Positions 38,895 to 50,548 of a stretch of DNA of 64,000 nucleotides are shown here, piece after piece. Origin of the DNA: Antedon bifida. Lineage: Eukaryota; Echinodermata; Crinoidea; Comatulida; Antedonidae. The notes under the pieces were generated by a model that did no database searches, was not told the origin of the DNA, and saw nothing but the letters and a program-made list of their open reading frames with translations. The stretch spans positions 14,014,501 through 14,078,500 of the forward strand of contig OY727094.1 of assembly GCA_963402885.1 (NCBI GenBank), read 5' to 3'. Position numbers and translations under genes: made by a program. Every line of letters starts with the position of its first letter. The stretch's first letter is position 1.

Positions 38895-40090
38895 CTGTAC
38901 GCAATAAATTATTATTTCTATCATAATTACTCGTATCATAACTATCATTACCATTAGTCTATCATAATTACTCGTATCATAACTATCATTACAATTAGTC
39001 TATTATAATTACTCGTATCATAACTATCATTACCATTAATCTATCATATAATTACTCGTATCATAACTATCATTACCATTAGTTTATCATAATTACTCGT
39101 ATCATAACTATCATTACCATTAGTCTATCATAATTACTCATTATTCATTTTCGCTATTACCTTTAATTTTCTGTACGCAATAAATTATTATTTCTATCAT
39201 AATTACTCGTATCATAACTATCATTACCATTAGTCTATCATAATTACTCGTATCATAACTATCATTACAATTAGTCTATCATAATTACTCGTATCATAAC
39301 TATCATTACCATTAATCTATCATATAATTACTCGTATCATAACTATCATTACCATTAGTTTATCATAATTACTCGTATCATAACTATCATTACCATTAGT
39401 CTATCATAATTACTCGTATAATAACTATCATTACCATTAGTCTATCATAATTACTCGTATCATAACTATCATTACCATTAGTCTATCATAATTACTCGTA
39501 TCATAACTATCATTACAATTAGTCTATTATAATTACTCGTATTATAACTATCATTACCATTAATCTATCATATAATTACTCGTATCATAACTATCATTAC
39601 CATTAGTTTATCATAATTACTCGTATCATAACTATCATTACCATTAGTCTATCATAATTACTCATTATTCATTTTCGCTATTACCTTTAATTTTCTGTAC
39701 GCAATAAATTATTATTTCTATCATAATTACTCGTATCATAACTATCATTACCATTAGTCTATCATAATTACTCGTATCATAACTATCATTACAATTAGTC
39801 TATCATAATTACTCGTATCATAACTATCATTACCATTAATCTATCATATAATTACTCGTATCATAACTATCATTACCATTAGTTTATCATAATTACTCGT
39901 ATCATAACTATCATTACCATTAGTCTATCATAATTACTCGTATAATAACTATCATTACCATTAGTCTATCATAATTACTCGTATCATAACTATCATTACC
40001 ATTAGTCTATCATAATTACTCGTATAATAACTATCATTACCATTAGTCTATCATAATTACTCGTATCATAACTAGGCCTATCATTACCAT
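38895..40090. repeat. 41-bp tandem array with longer-period structure
   Basis: The unit is CTATCATAATTACTCGTATC, ATAACTATCATTACCATTAG and T. A distinct 50-60-bp segment, ATTTTCGCTATTACCTTTAA and onward to GTACGCAATAAATTATTATT, recurs at 38871, 39147 and 39671. Blocks of units were therefore copied as larger cassettes of about 276 and 524 bp. There is no gene. Confidence 0.93.
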
Positions 40091-41990
40091 TAATCATTAT
40101 AATCATCTTCCGTTTTTATTTCAATAATTAGACAATCAGTATCGGAGCATGTCATTTATTTTCACCTTCAGATTACTATAAGTAAATGTCATACATTCAC
40201 ATTTTCTATTTAATATAGCAATTCCACATATTGGTTTATTTAACTTGATGGTTGTATAATTCATTTGTATAGCAGTGAATCCATCAGGATAATATATATT
40301 TAAAGTTTTCAAGTTTTATTTTCATCCTCATTCTCCATATATAATAATAACAATATATTTATTTTAATAGAGTTGTGACGCTTCGACCGATTGGTGTTAA
40401 AGAGTTTGCACATTCTTGGTAATGTAACTTTAATCAAAAGGCATTCAAAAGGGCAGTTGTTGTGGTCGGCAAGTGTCTCACATAATAGTTCCGTTGTCAA
40501 TATAGACCACCTCCTTTTTTATATTTCCATTTTTTGTATTAAGTTGGTAATTATCAAATTCTGCAAACTCACTGGTCTCATCATTAAGCGGTTAACTCCA
40601 ATCTAAACTTTATATTTATTTAGAGTAGCTTCATCCAGTTTATTATTTATAACATTCATGAGGAATAATCTAACTATTTAATGTTGTTGGTTACGATGAT
40701 TATGACGTATTATCATATTATTGTATATGGTCTACTGAGCAATTTTGTATTACACACCAGTTATCGTGACTTTTTTTTACTCATGATGTTTGCTTACTAT
40801 TTATCATGTTCACTTCACCATGATGAGTTGTTGTTTGCTTACTATTTATCATGTTCACTTCACCATGATGAGTTGTTGTTTGCTTACTATTTATCATGTT
40901 CACTTCACCATGATGAGTTGTTTTTTTTCGGCGTGCTTACAGTTCCTCAAACTATTTGGATCTCTTTCTAGAGGTATACCGATTCCTGCACGGTGCATTT
41001 AATTACGTACTTTTTAAGTCTAGAGAAAATTTAAAGACACGCATTAGTACACATTGCACTAATGAGGTGACCCACAGAATTCCGAAAGAATCCGTTACAT
41101 TTTAATATACAGTTTCGAATGATGGTGACGAATAATGATTTGATAATAATGACGATAGTGACAATGATAATGAACACGAACGGCAATGATGATGAACGAT
41201 GACGTGATATTTAAACGGCAACCAAAGAGACGCGGATGCAATACTTGAGGTGTTCTCTTCTTACAACGACACAGATTTAAAATGAATTAAGCTCAAAATA
41301 TACAAATTATTATCACGGTATTCAAAATATTTCATGGAATTATCCCGCTTTTATTCATTTATAATTATTTTATCAAATATAAACAATTAGATACTTTAAA
41401 TTCAAAATAGTGATATAAAAATATTTAAAATGTGTTTTATAACTTTCATTTCGTAATAAAACGTCCATATATATTTAACTAGGACATCACAAAATACATC
41501 TGCTTTGGAGTACAAAATAACCGACAGATAGTTAACACTACATTTAAAAAACTGATTCCTATATAATACGGTCTCATAAAATATCAGCTGCTGTACAATC
41601 ATAGAATAAATGGCTTTCATTTTCAATCTAGTTTGCATGTTTTACTTTCTTTTGATTTAATAAGTTTTTGTTTCAGTTTATTTGTTCCATCTCTCTTTTT
41701 AGAATATATATATATAAGGGTTGTGAATACATAAGACACATTTCAGCTGAGACTGGGCATAATGAGAGGGTAACCAATCGATTTGTGTGATTCACTAGAT
41801 GTATCACAGTTGAATACCGACATATAATTATTTAAATGGAAAGAATAGCAAAGCCCGTACAAAGTTTGGCAATCTTAAATAGAAATAAGAAAAGACGGTA
41901 ACAATTAAAAACATGATATGTACTACATGTCTAAAAACATAATTAAATTCAAAGCATAAAATACTAAAACAAAAATGTTGACAGATTATA
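40091..41990. other. Non-coding stretch
   Basis: No gene is supported. It contains a small triplication (40787-40921) and short AT microsatellites. Confidence 0.5.
40787..40921. repeat. 45-bp unit, three copies
   Basis: Three identical 45-bp copies start at 40787, 40832 and 40877: TGTTTGCTTACTATTTATCA, then TGTTCACTTCACCATGATGA and GTTGT. The lack of differences implies a recent expansion. Confidence 0.92.
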
Positions 41991-42905
41991 TAAAAGAATG
42001 TTGTATAGTAGCATCAATACCATGCGTTAGATTGGACTATGCCTTTGAATAGTACTGTATTTGAATGTATTAACAGATAAGAATGTTGTATAGAAGCATC
42101 AATACCATCCATTAGATTGGACTATGCCTTTGAATAGTACTGTATTTGAATGTATTAACAGATAAGAATGTTGTATAGAAGCATCAATACCATGCATTAG
42201 ATTGGACAATGCCTTTGAATAGTACTGTATTTGAATGTATTAACAGATAAGAATGTTGTATAGAAGCATCAATACCATCCATTAGATTGGACCATGCCTT
42301 TGAATAGTACTGTATTTGAATGTATTAACAGATAAGAATGTTGTATAGAAGCATCAATACCATCCATTAGATTGGACTATGCCTTTGAATAGTACTGTAT
42401 TTGAATGTATTAACAGATAAGAATGTTGTATAGAAGCATCAATACCATCCATTAGATTGGACTATGCCTTTGAATAGTACTGTATTTGAATGTATTAACA
42501 GATAAGAATGTTGTATAGAAGCATTAATACCATCCATTAGATTGGACTATGCCTTTGAATAGTACTGTATTTGAATGTATTAACAGATAAGAATGTTGTA
42601 TAGAAGCATCAATACCATCCATTAGATTGGACTATGCCTTTGAATAGTACTGTATTTGAATGTATTAACAGATAAGAATGTTGTATAGAAGCATTAATAC
42701 CATCCATTAGATTGGACTATGCCTTTGAATAGTACTGTATTTGAATGTATTAACAGATAAGAATGTTGTATAGAAGCATCAATACCATCCATTAGATTGG
42801 ACCATGCCTTTGAATGGTACTGTATTTGAATGTATTAACAGATAAGAATGTTGTATAGAAGCATCAATACCATCCATTAGATTGGACCATGCCTTTGAAT
42901 GGTAT
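41990..42905. repeat. 85-bp tandem array, about 10.7 units
   Basis: The unit is GAATGTTGTATAGAAGCATC, AATACCATCCATTAGATTGG, ACTATGCCTTTGAATAGTAC, TGTATTTGAATGTATTAACA and GATAA. Unit starts at 42086, 42171 and 42256 are 85 bp apart. Differences are very few, so the array is young or homogenised. Confidence 0.96.
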
Positions 42906-43399
42906 TTCTAGCCATATATCGGTTACGAAATTGAATTGAACAGTAAATATCGGAATAACTGGTATCTTAGTTATGAAAAGTAGTTAGCTTTAACAAAATA
43001 ATTTGAAAAATTGCTGATTATTAAATTTATACATAGAAAGACATTTGGTTAATTTGGTTAACACCATACACATCTAAAGACTAGCATATAAAGGTTTCTT
43101 TATTCAGAAAAAAAAAGTAAAACATCTAAAAACTAAACTTAATTATATGGCAGTAACAAAATTAAATTATAAAAAAAAGTTTACAAAGTGGCGTTGAAAT
43201 TGCAGAATATTCTTATAGTAACTAACAATTATTCTTAATTATGATTAAATGATATACACTTTATAATGTATACATTATTCTGTTTCCAAGTGAATGTTAA
43301 TAAGTTTGAAACTGGAAATGCACATATTCTGTATTATACTAATAATAAAGGACAACAAGGATATACACAACAAATGATATTTACAAACATACTGTTGTA
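42906..43399. other. Non-coding stretch before the plus-strand LINE
   Basis: Nothing recognisable is seen. Confidence 0.5.
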
Positions 43400-45064
43400 C
43401 AGTTTGATTGGTTGAGTTGTTCAATATTGAACAAACTGAAGGTCTGGGTAAAAGTGATCATGTGGGTGTGAAATTTAATATGAATGTAAAGTTAACTGGT
43501 TTTCGAAAACTACCAAATAGATCAAAATTTCTGTACTCAAAACTTAACCCTAACCTATTACACGAAGAATTAGAATCTGCAGATTGGAATTCGTGTCTAG
43601 TTGTAAATGATGTTGATACATCCTGGATAAATTTTAGGGATATGCTTTTGAGAGTGTTTAATAAGATCGTACCTAAAGGCAAAGGTAGTGTTAAAAAAAG
43701 ACCTCCGTGGATATCCCAAGAGGTTGTCAGGTTAAGTCGAAAAAAGAAAAGAGCCTATAAAAAGGCTAAAGCAAAACCAGAAAATGTTAATCTATGGGAC
43801 AGGTATAAGGTAATTAGAAATAATGTAAAATATATGTGTAAAAAGAGTTACTATGAATATGTAAAACAATTAGCAACAAACTCAAAAGACCAAAAACCTT
43901 TTTGGGCGTTCGTTAATGCTAAACGACATAAATGCTTCCCAACAAGTTTTAAGTTTGATAACATCACAACAGATGATCCTAGGTTAATTGCTAATAAATT
44001 TAATACATTTTTTCATAGTAACTTTTCTAAACCTGTACCCAATGATAACCAGATGATAGCTTCACTGGTTGATCCTCCTCTTTCTGATTTGCTGATTAAT
44101 GAAGCAGATGTTAAAAGTCTGATTACTTCTTTAGATGGGAATAAATCCCCAGGGCCTGACGGTATCTCCCCTAAAATGCTTAAACTGTCATCTTACACAA
44201 TCATTGGTGTTTTGACTGAGATATTTAATATCTCAATTAAAACCGGTAAAGTCCCAGCTGACTGGAAAGTAGCCCATGTAGTACCTATACATAAATCAGG
44301 CCCTAGTGACAATGTTGTAAACTATCGCCCCATCTCCCTGACGTCAGTGGTTGGGAAAATGCTTGAGCGCTTTATTGGAAAGCACATGGTTTCTCATGCT
44401 GATAAACTTGGCCTTTTGCCTTCCACACAACATGGTTTTTGTAACAAAAGATCGTGTGTAACACAGCTTGCCACAATTTACCACCAATGGGCTAAATTTT
44501 TGGATGTAAACAAACCACCAAGAGTTGATGCTGTGTTTTTAGATTGGTCAAAGGCTTTTGACAAGGTTTGTCACTCAGTTTCTCATTAATAAGCTACAAA
44601 ATATGGCTTTGCCGGTAAGCTCATGAGCTGGTTGCAATCTTTTCTGATTAACCGTAGCCAAGCAGTGTTATTCAAAGGTTCACTTTCAGATTGGAAAGAT
44701 GTATTATCGGGGGTACCCCAAGGTTCCGTGTTGGGACCTATTCTTTTTAATTTGTATACATGTGAGCTCCCATCAGTAGTTAATTCAAATATTGCATTAT
44801 ATGCAGATGATACTGTCTTGTTCAGAGTAATAAATAATCAAGATGATTGTTTGAAGCTTCAAGACGATCTAACTGCCATAGCCCTATGGGGCACTGATAA
44901 TTATATGTCTCTAAATAACAGTAAATGTAAGGTTATGTCGATCTCTAGATCGAAAGTAAAACAGTATTTTCATTATAGAATTGATAATAAAATACTAGAA
45001 AGTGTAACAGAATACAAGTATCTTGGTGTTACCTTGTCTTCAGATTTGAAGTGGAATAAACACA
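43400..45064 (+). mobile_element. CR1/Jockey-group LINE, both ends missing
   Basis: The fragment encodes the end of an APE-type endonuclease and most of a reverse transcriptase of a non-LTR retrotransposon. The 5' end is truncated within the endonuclease just before GLGKSDHVGV. The 3' end breaks off inside the reverse transcriptase, after EYKYLGVTLSSDLKWNKH, where a minus-strand LINE begins. No 3' UTR or tail remains, which simple target-primed insertion would not produce. Confidence 0.88.
43408..45064 (+). pseudogene. LINE ORF2 (endonuclease end plus reverse transcriptase), broken
   Basis: Recognisable blocks in order: the endonuclease SDH motif (GLGKSDHVGV); a basic linker (KKRPPWISQEVVRLSRKKKR); RT start NKSPGPDGISPKML; VVPIHKSGPSDNVVNYRPIS; THGF-type block QHGFCNKRSC; the first catalytic Asp in AVFLDWSKAFDKV; GVPQGSVLGPILFNLY; and the catalytic YADDTVLF box. 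The block order and the SVLGPILFNLY wording suit the CR1/Jockey group. A stop at about 44587 with two frameshifts between about 44580 and 44610 splits the gene, and the second frame resumes at SWLQSFLINR. The thumb and C-terminal zinc region are missing. It would have copied its own RNA at a nicked target; this copy is dead. Confidence 0.9.
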
Positions 45065-45067
45065 TAT

Positions 45068-47490
45068 TTTTCATTTCGTGTTCATTGTCTGCAATCAAGG
45101 CAACATCATCAGCCCAAAACAACCCCCCCTAACCAAATATCATTAATTCTTACACCGATATCATGGGATCTCAGAAGTTTTGTAAACTCATTTATAAATA
45201 TGCAGAACAACACCGGTGAAAGGACACACCCTTGTTTCACACCTTGTTCAATATTGAATGCCTCTGTATATATATCTCCAAATTTGACATGCCCTTGAAT
45301 ATTTTTATACAATAGATCTATGATTTTCCAAACACGTCCTCTAATGCCATTCCATACGGCTTTTAAAAGGCCGTTTCTCCATACCGTATCAAAGGCTTTT
45401 CGGAAGTCCAGGAAGGCTAAGTGCGTCGTCTTTCCTTCTTTACGACGACACGCGATAACGCTTTTTAATGTAAAGATGTGATCTTCGCATCTATGTTCTT
45501 GTCTAAAGCCTCCCTGGACTTCCGATAAGACATTATTATTCTCAAGATAACAAGAAATGTTCTGGGCAATAATTCTATTAAAAATCTTTGAAACACATGA
45601 TGTCAGGGAAATTCCTCTATAATTATTAATATCTTTCCGATCACCTTTCTTAAAAATTGGTACTATAATACTAACATTCCATTCATTTGGAATAGCTTCA
45701 AGATGAATAATTTTATTAAATAACTCTAAAATAGAATGATGCAGTATTTCACCACCATTCTTTAACAATTCGTTTGTAATATAGTCGGTTCCTGGAGCTT
45801 TATTATTTTTGGCAAGTGAGATTGCCTCGGCCGCAATATCAAAATGAATTTCTATATCATATATACAGTTATCATCGTTGTTTCTTGATTGATCAAGTTT
45901 ATCATGTCGAATTTGTTCAACAAACTTATTCGTTATAAAAGGGCTACTATCATTCATATTTATATTCATTTTACCTAATGTTTCCCAATATTGTTTTATA
46001 GTTTGGTTCATCATCTTCCTGTCTGATATAACCTCATTTGACCCAGGAACCCTGATACAATCAACCTTATTTTTATTATAATTTTGCTTAGATCCTCTAA
46101 GAAATTTCCAAAAATCTTTACATGAGGGACCTCCTTTTTATGCAATATCAACCGACTGTTTAACATTCTTTTCAAGAATTTTTTCTTTAATCAAAGATTT
46201 TGCATGAATACGCTTTTGTTGATAAGAAAGCCAAAGACAATTGCTTGTACCAGCATCTAGGTCTTTTGACTTTACATAATGTCTATGAAGTCTGGCAGCC
46301 TTCTTCCTTTCTTTTATAGCTTCATTTACTTGTTTATCAAACCATGGTTTTCGTTTACCTTTTATCTCTTTAACTCCTATGGCTTCAGTTGCCGCGGATA
46401 TTACAATATCTTTCCAAGAATCCCAGAGGTCATTGACGTTATCAAAAGAATTGGCATTCCAATTAATAAAACTATCTCTCAATTGTTCACGGTAATTTGT
46501 GAAATCTTGTTCATTCTTAATGTTCCATAATTTTGATTTTGGTTGATACACTATGTTAGGTTTTTGAGGTTGGATATTAAGTGATAATAATAAAGTATTA
46601 TGGTCGCTACCTAATCCATATTTTCTTTCTTCATCCACAAGTAATTCATTAACAGAGTTAATTATATTTTTAGAACATAACATGTAGTCTATTGTGGTTC
46701 TTTGATTTGCTCTAAACCATGTAATTTTACCGTTACAAAAAATTGTAGAATTTAAAATTGTCATGTTTGCATTATCTTTAAAATGCAGCAACCTCTCACC
46801 ATTAGAGTTAAGTGTTGGGTCACCGTTAATTATGTTATTACCTATTCTTGCGTTAAAATCACCCATTATTAAAATATATGGATCATCATCAACATTAAGA
46901 TTTTCAATTTGAATTATTTCGGACAGTAATTGATTATATAGTTCATCTGTAATTTCCACATTAGAACCTTCCACTGGGAAATAACAAATAGCAATATACA
47001 TAGATCTATTACAATTAAAGCTAACCTTAACCCATAATCTTTCAAAGTTATCTGACATACAATCAAGAGCATTATCATCGAGAATTGTAATATTATTCGA
47101 AATATAAATACCTACACCACCCCCACCTTTACCAACTCTGTTTTTACCAATCCAACGATAATTATCAATATCAACTCCCATTTCGTTCTTAAGAAACGTT
47201 TCGGCAACCCCAAACATGTGAATATTATTGTTATTTAAAAAATTTGAAATTTCATATAATTTTGGCCTTAGTCTATTCACATTATTAAATGCGATTTTAA
47301 TATCTATAACGTTATTAAAATCCGATTTACCTTTTTTACCTCCTCGACGATGGCGATGTCTTTTCCGATTTACGTTTGTCTTATTAATGTTATGTTCTTC
47401 AATTTGACGAGGAGCAACTGTGTCCGACGTATCAAGTTCATCAATTAAAACTGTATATCTGTTTAGTGAATAGTGTTCTGTATTGTGAGA
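45068..47490 (-). pseudogene. LINE endonuclease/reverse transcriptase, nearly intact frame
   Basis: From about 47490 leftwards one frame runs through a basic linker (RKRHRHRRGGKKGK) into the APE endonuclease. Endonuclease blocks are IKIAFNNVNRLRPKL, GVAETF with the catalytic Glu, GGGGVGIYIS, ILIMGDFNARIG, TTIDYML and GLGSDHN. After a TAA at 46138-46140 the same frame continues with FWKFLRGS and the RT: NNKAPGTDYI, VSIIVPIFKKGDRKDINNYR, QGGFRQEHRC, LAFLDFRKAFDTVW with catalytic Asp, and GVKQGCVLSP. A one-base shift in a run of seven G (plus-strand C run, 45123-45129) precedes the WADDVALIAD box. Only these two lesions separate it from an open frame, so the insertion is fairly young. The RT C-terminus is missing. 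Confidence 0.9.
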
Positions 47491-47524
47491 ATGTTCTGTA
47501 TTGCAGGCAAAATCCTATGTACCC

Positions 47525-47697
47525 CGACTAGTTGGTTCGAAATCGCGATTGTAATGTTGATTTCGTCGGCTGGTCTTCCTCGTATGCTGTTGGTTCCATT
47601 CAGGAGAAAAGGCATGCATGTTGTTGTCTCGGTGTTGCCTATTTCCATAATAACACTGCCATGTATTATGATTTTTCATCCCACACAGCTTACAATT
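47525..47697 (-). pseudogene. LINE ORF1-like CCHC zinc-knuckle fragment
   Basis: The minus-strand frame begins at the edge of the U5 spacer with CKLCGMKNHNTWQC, a perfect C-x2-C-x4-H-x4-C retroviral-type zinc knuckle (47694-47653). About 35 mostly polar and basic residues and a TAG near 47519 follow. It is in the same frame as the endonuclease further left. It is probably the C-terminal RNA-binding part of the LINE's ORF1, or an N-terminal knuckle of a fused protein, cut off at its 5' side. Confidence 0.7.
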
Positions 47698-47700
47698 ATT

Positions 47701-47714
47701 ATTCTAACATTTAA
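47701..47714 (-). promoter_or_regulatory. U5 copy 1 3' box
   Basis: TTAAATGTTAGAAT lies 9 bases past the U5 3' end. It recurs at the same distance in the other copies (48325-48338 for copy 2). Position and A/T-rich AGA ending fit the snRNA 3'-end-formation box recognised by Integrator. Confidence 0.6.
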
Positions 47715-47722
47715 TTAATAAA

Positions 47723-47844
47723 TACCCTTGTACCAAAACAAGGGTTTAGAAAAATTGAGTTGAAACTCAATAGTTGTTCCTCTACACGGAAATCTTTAGT
47801 AAAAGGCGAAAGATTTATGCGTGATGCAGAGAAACCAGAGTGAT
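47723..47844 (-). ncRNA. U5: U5 snRNA, copy 1
   Basis: This is the 122-nt U5 spliceosomal RNA, part of the U5 snRNP that holds exon ends together during splicing. Recognised by the 5' stem strand CTCTGGTTTCTCT, the invariant loop-1 region TCGCCTTTTACTAAAGAT, and the CCGTGTAGAGGAACAAC return strand. An Sm site AATTTTTC follows, then a 3' stem-loop CCCTTGT...ACAAGGG. The order matches U5 of other animals and the length is close to the usual 115-125 nt. The 5' end is placed at ATCACTCTGG by comparison with known U5. It is the most downstream unit of a head-to-tail cluster, with an intact octamer, proximal element and 3' box. Its downstream flank was hit by a LINE. Confidence 0.95.
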
Positions 47845-47877
47845 TAGAAACCTGTACCTATAGTATATCCATAGCAT

Positions 47878-47897
47878 CACCTATCGAAATAAATAGG
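47878..47897 (-). promoter_or_regulatory. U5 copy 1 proximal element candidate (PSE)
   Basis: CCTATTTATTTCGATAGGTG lies at -34 to -53 from the U5 start and is kept in all copies (48502-48521, 49035-49054, 49686-49705, 50336-50355, 50980-50999, 51630-51649). Copies 6 and 7 each have one change. The spacing suits a SNAPc-bound proximal sequence element. A TATACTATA word lies nearer, at about -15 to -24. Confidence 0.55.
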
Positions 47898-48072
47898 TTT
47901 GAAATAATGTAGACCTAACGAAATGCATAAATCTTGGTCCAGCTGCACTAAAAAGTTTACCACTATCGGTTGAAAACATTTTGACTAATAATTTATAAAA
48001 ATAATAATGTTTAATAATTTTTCTAAACTTTTATTTTTTTAAACAAATAGAAGACAAAAAAGGACATGCCAC

Positions 48073-48080
48073 ATTTGCAT
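48073..48080 (-). promoter_or_regulatory. U5 copy 1 octamer (DSE)
   Basis: ATTTGCAT (ATGCAAAT on the minus strand) lies about 230 bases upstream of the U5 start. This is the usual place of the octamer in the distal sequence element of snRNA genes. Confidence 0.75.
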
Positions 48081-48346
48081 ATTTCAAATAATTGTATTGT
48101 GAAGTTGACAATGGCCTTTCACTGTGTCACAAATGCCAAGATCAAGGGAATAAATGATAGAATAATAATTTGGTGTTGAAATTAATTTTTGATTCAATGT
48201 ATTTAAACTACAGGATTAATATTTATTTTCTAGGCTTACAGTAACTGTTTCGATTGAAAATACATCATAGCCGTACATAGAAACTCAGTGTGAAAAGCTG
48301 TCGGATTGTACAATACTAATTATTATTCTAACATTTAATTAATAAA

Positions 48347-48468
48347 TACCCTTGTACAAAAACAAGGGTTTAGACAAATTTAGTTGAAACTCAATAGTTG
48401 TTCCTCTACACGGAAATCTTTAGTAAAAGGCGAAAGATTTATGCGCGATGCAGAGAAACCAGAGTGAT
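48347..48468 (-). ncRNA. U5: U5 snRNA, copy 2 (variant, Sm site altered)
   Basis: The loop-1 region and both stems match copy 1. The Sm site reads AATTTGTC in place of AATTTTTC and the preceding CTCAA is CTAAA. The 5' half has GCATCGCGC for GCATCACGC. Its upstream octamer is also damaged (AGTTGCAT near 48714). Poor Sm binding would be expected, so it may be a pseudogene or weakly used variant. Confidence 0.85.
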
Positions 48469-48879
48469 TAGAAACCTGTACCTATAGTATATACATAGCA
48501 TCACCTATCGAAATAAATAGGTTTGAATTCATGTAGACCTACCGTACTAAATATTAACGAAATGTATAAATCTTGGTCCAGCTGCACTAGAAAGTTTACC
48601 ACTATCGGTTGAAAACATTTTGACTAATAATTTATAAAAATAATAATGTTTATTAATTTTTCTAAACTTTTATTTTTTTAAACAAAATAGAAGACAAAAA
48701 AAGACATGCCATCAGTTGCATATTTCGAATAATTGTAACTTAAAGTTAACCAGTTGACTATGTAGCAAATGCCAAGATCAAGAAATCATTGAAAAAAATC
48801 ATACCGTACATAGAAACTCAGTGTGAGAAGCTGTCGGATCGTACAATACTAATTGTTATTCTAACATTTAATTCATAAA

Positions 48880-49001
48880 TACCCTTGTACAAAAACAAGG
48901 GTTGAGAAAAATTGAGTTGAAACTCAATAGTTGTTCCTCTACACGGAAATCTTTAGTAAAAGGCGAAAGATTTATGCGTGATGTAGAGAAACCAGAGTGA
49001 T
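48880..49001 (-). ncRNA. U5: U5 snRNA, copy 3
   Basis: Intact loop 1, Sm site AATTTTTC and 3' stem-loop CCCTTGT/ACAAGGG. Differs from copy 1 by CTACATCACGC in the 5' half and by CAACCC before the 3' stem. Proximal element, octamer and 3' box are present. Confidence 0.94.
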
Positions 49002-49244
49002 TAGAAACCTGTACCTATAGTATATACATAGCATCACCTATCGAAATAAATAGGTTTGAATTCATGTAGACCTACCGTACTAAATATTAACAAAATGCAT
49101 AACTCTTGGTCCAGCTGCACTAGAAAGTTTACCACTATCGGTTTAAAACATTTTGACTAATAATTTATAAAAATAATAATGTTTATTAATTTTTCTAAAC
49201 TTTTATTTTTTTAAACAAATAGAAGGCAAAAAAGGACATGCCAC

Positions 49245-49252
49245 ATTTGCAT
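49245..49252 (-). promoter_or_regulatory. U5 copy 3 octamer (DSE)
   Basis: A perfect ATTTGCAT lies about 244 bases upstream of the copy 3 start. Confidence 0.72.
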
Positions 49253-49530
49253 ATTTCAAATAATTGTATTGTGAAGTTGATAATGGCCTTTCACTGTGTC
49301 ACAAATGTCAAGATCAAGGGAATAAATGATAGAATATTTTGTGTTGAAATTAATTTTTGATTCAATGTATTTAAACTACAGGATTAATATTTATTTTCTA
49401 GGCTTACAGTAACTGGTATAATAAAATAAATTTTCGATTGAAAATACATCATAGCCGTACCTAGAAACTTAGTATGAGAAGCTGTCGGATCGTGCAATAC
49501 TAATTATTATTTTAACATTTAATTAATAAA

Positions 49531-49652
49531 TACCCTTGTACCAAAACAAGGGTTGAGAAAAATTGAGTTAAAACTCAATAGTTGTTCCTCTACACGGAAA
49601 TCTTTAGTAAAAGGCGAAAGATTTATGCGTGATGCTGAGAAACCAGAGTGAT
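49531..49652 (-). ncRNA. U5: U5 snRNA, copy 4
   Basis: Intact loop 1, Sm site and 3' stem-loop. Differs by CTCAGCATC in the 5' half and by GAGTTTTAACTC in the segment before the Sm site. Confidence 0.94.
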
Positions 49653-49896
49653 TAGAAACCTGTACCTATAGTATATCCATAGCATCACCTATCGAAATAA
49701 ATAGGTTTGAAATAATGTAGGCCTACCGTACTAAACATTAACGAAATGTATACATCTTGGTCCATCTGCACTAGAAAGTTTGACACTATCGGTTTAAAAC
49801 ATTTTGACTAATAATTTATTAAAATAATAATGTTTATTAATTTTTGTAAACTTTTATTTTTTTAAACAAAATAGAAGACAAAAAAGGACATGCCAC

Positions 49897-49904
49897 ATTT
49901 GCAT
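49897..49904 (-). promoter_or_regulatory. U5 copy 4 octamer (DSE)
   Basis: A perfect ATTTGCAT lies about 245 bases upstream of the copy 4 start. Confidence 0.72.
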
Positions 49905-50180
49905 ATTTCAAATAATTGTATTGTGAAGTTGACAATGGCCTTTCACTGTGTCACAAATGCCAAGATCAGGAGAATAAATGATAGAATATTTTGTTGAAAT
50001 TAATTCTTAATTCAATCTATTTAAACTACAGGATTAATATTTATTTTCTAGGCATACAGTAACTGGTATAATAAAATAAAGTTTCGATTGAAAATAGATC
50101 ATAGCCGTACCTAGAAACTTAGTCTGAGAAGCTGTCGGATCGTACAATACTAATTATTATTCTAACATTTAATTCATAAA

Positions 50181-50302
50181 TACCCTTGTACCAAAACAAG
50201 GGTTGAGAAAAATTGAAATGAAACTCAATAGTTGTTCCTCTACACGGAAATCTTTAGTAAAAGGCGAAAGATTTATGCGTGATGCAGAGAAACCAGAGTG
50301 AT
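50181..50302 (-). ncRNA. U5: U5 snRNA, copy 5
   Basis: Intact loop 1, Sm site AATTTTTC and 3' stem-loop. The segment before the Sm site reads GAGTTTCATTTC and so loses the small GAGTT/AACTC pairing of the other copies. Confidence 0.92.
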
Positions 50303-50540
50303 TAGAAACCTGTACCTATAGTATAAACATAGCATCACCTATCGAAATAAATAGGTTTCAAATAATGTAGGTCTACCGTACTAAACATTAACGAAATGTA
50401 TACATCTTGGTCCATCTGCACTAGAAAGTTTTAAACTATCGGTTTAAAGCATTTTGCCTAATAATTTATAAAAATAATAATGTTTATTAATTTTTCCAAA
50501 CTTTTAAAACAAATAAAAGGCAAAAAAAAGACACGCCATC

Positions 50541-50548
50541 ATTTGCAT
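50541..50548 (-). promoter_or_regulatory. U5 copy 5 octamer (DSE)
   Basis: A perfect ATTTGCAT lies about 239 bases upstream of the copy 5 start. Confidence 0.72.

Larger units (their letters stand above)
45065..47697 (-). mobile_element. APE-type LINE, minus strand, 3' half missing, next to the U5 cluster
   Basis: Read from right to left, this LINE begins at about 47697 inside the spacer downstream of U5 copy 1. It encodes a CCHC zinc knuckle, then an APE endonuclease and a reverse transcriptase, and breaks off just past the RT catalytic box (WADDVALIAD, about 45085-45115). It meets the plus-strand LINE there tail to tail. The family differs from its neighbour: its RT reads NNYRGISLTS and GVKQGCVLSPVLF. 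The clade cannot be fixed by eye. Confidence 0.85.

Noticed and set aside
46279..47718. Plus-strand frames of 60-83 codons
   Set aside because: Antisense shadows of the minus-strand LINE protein.
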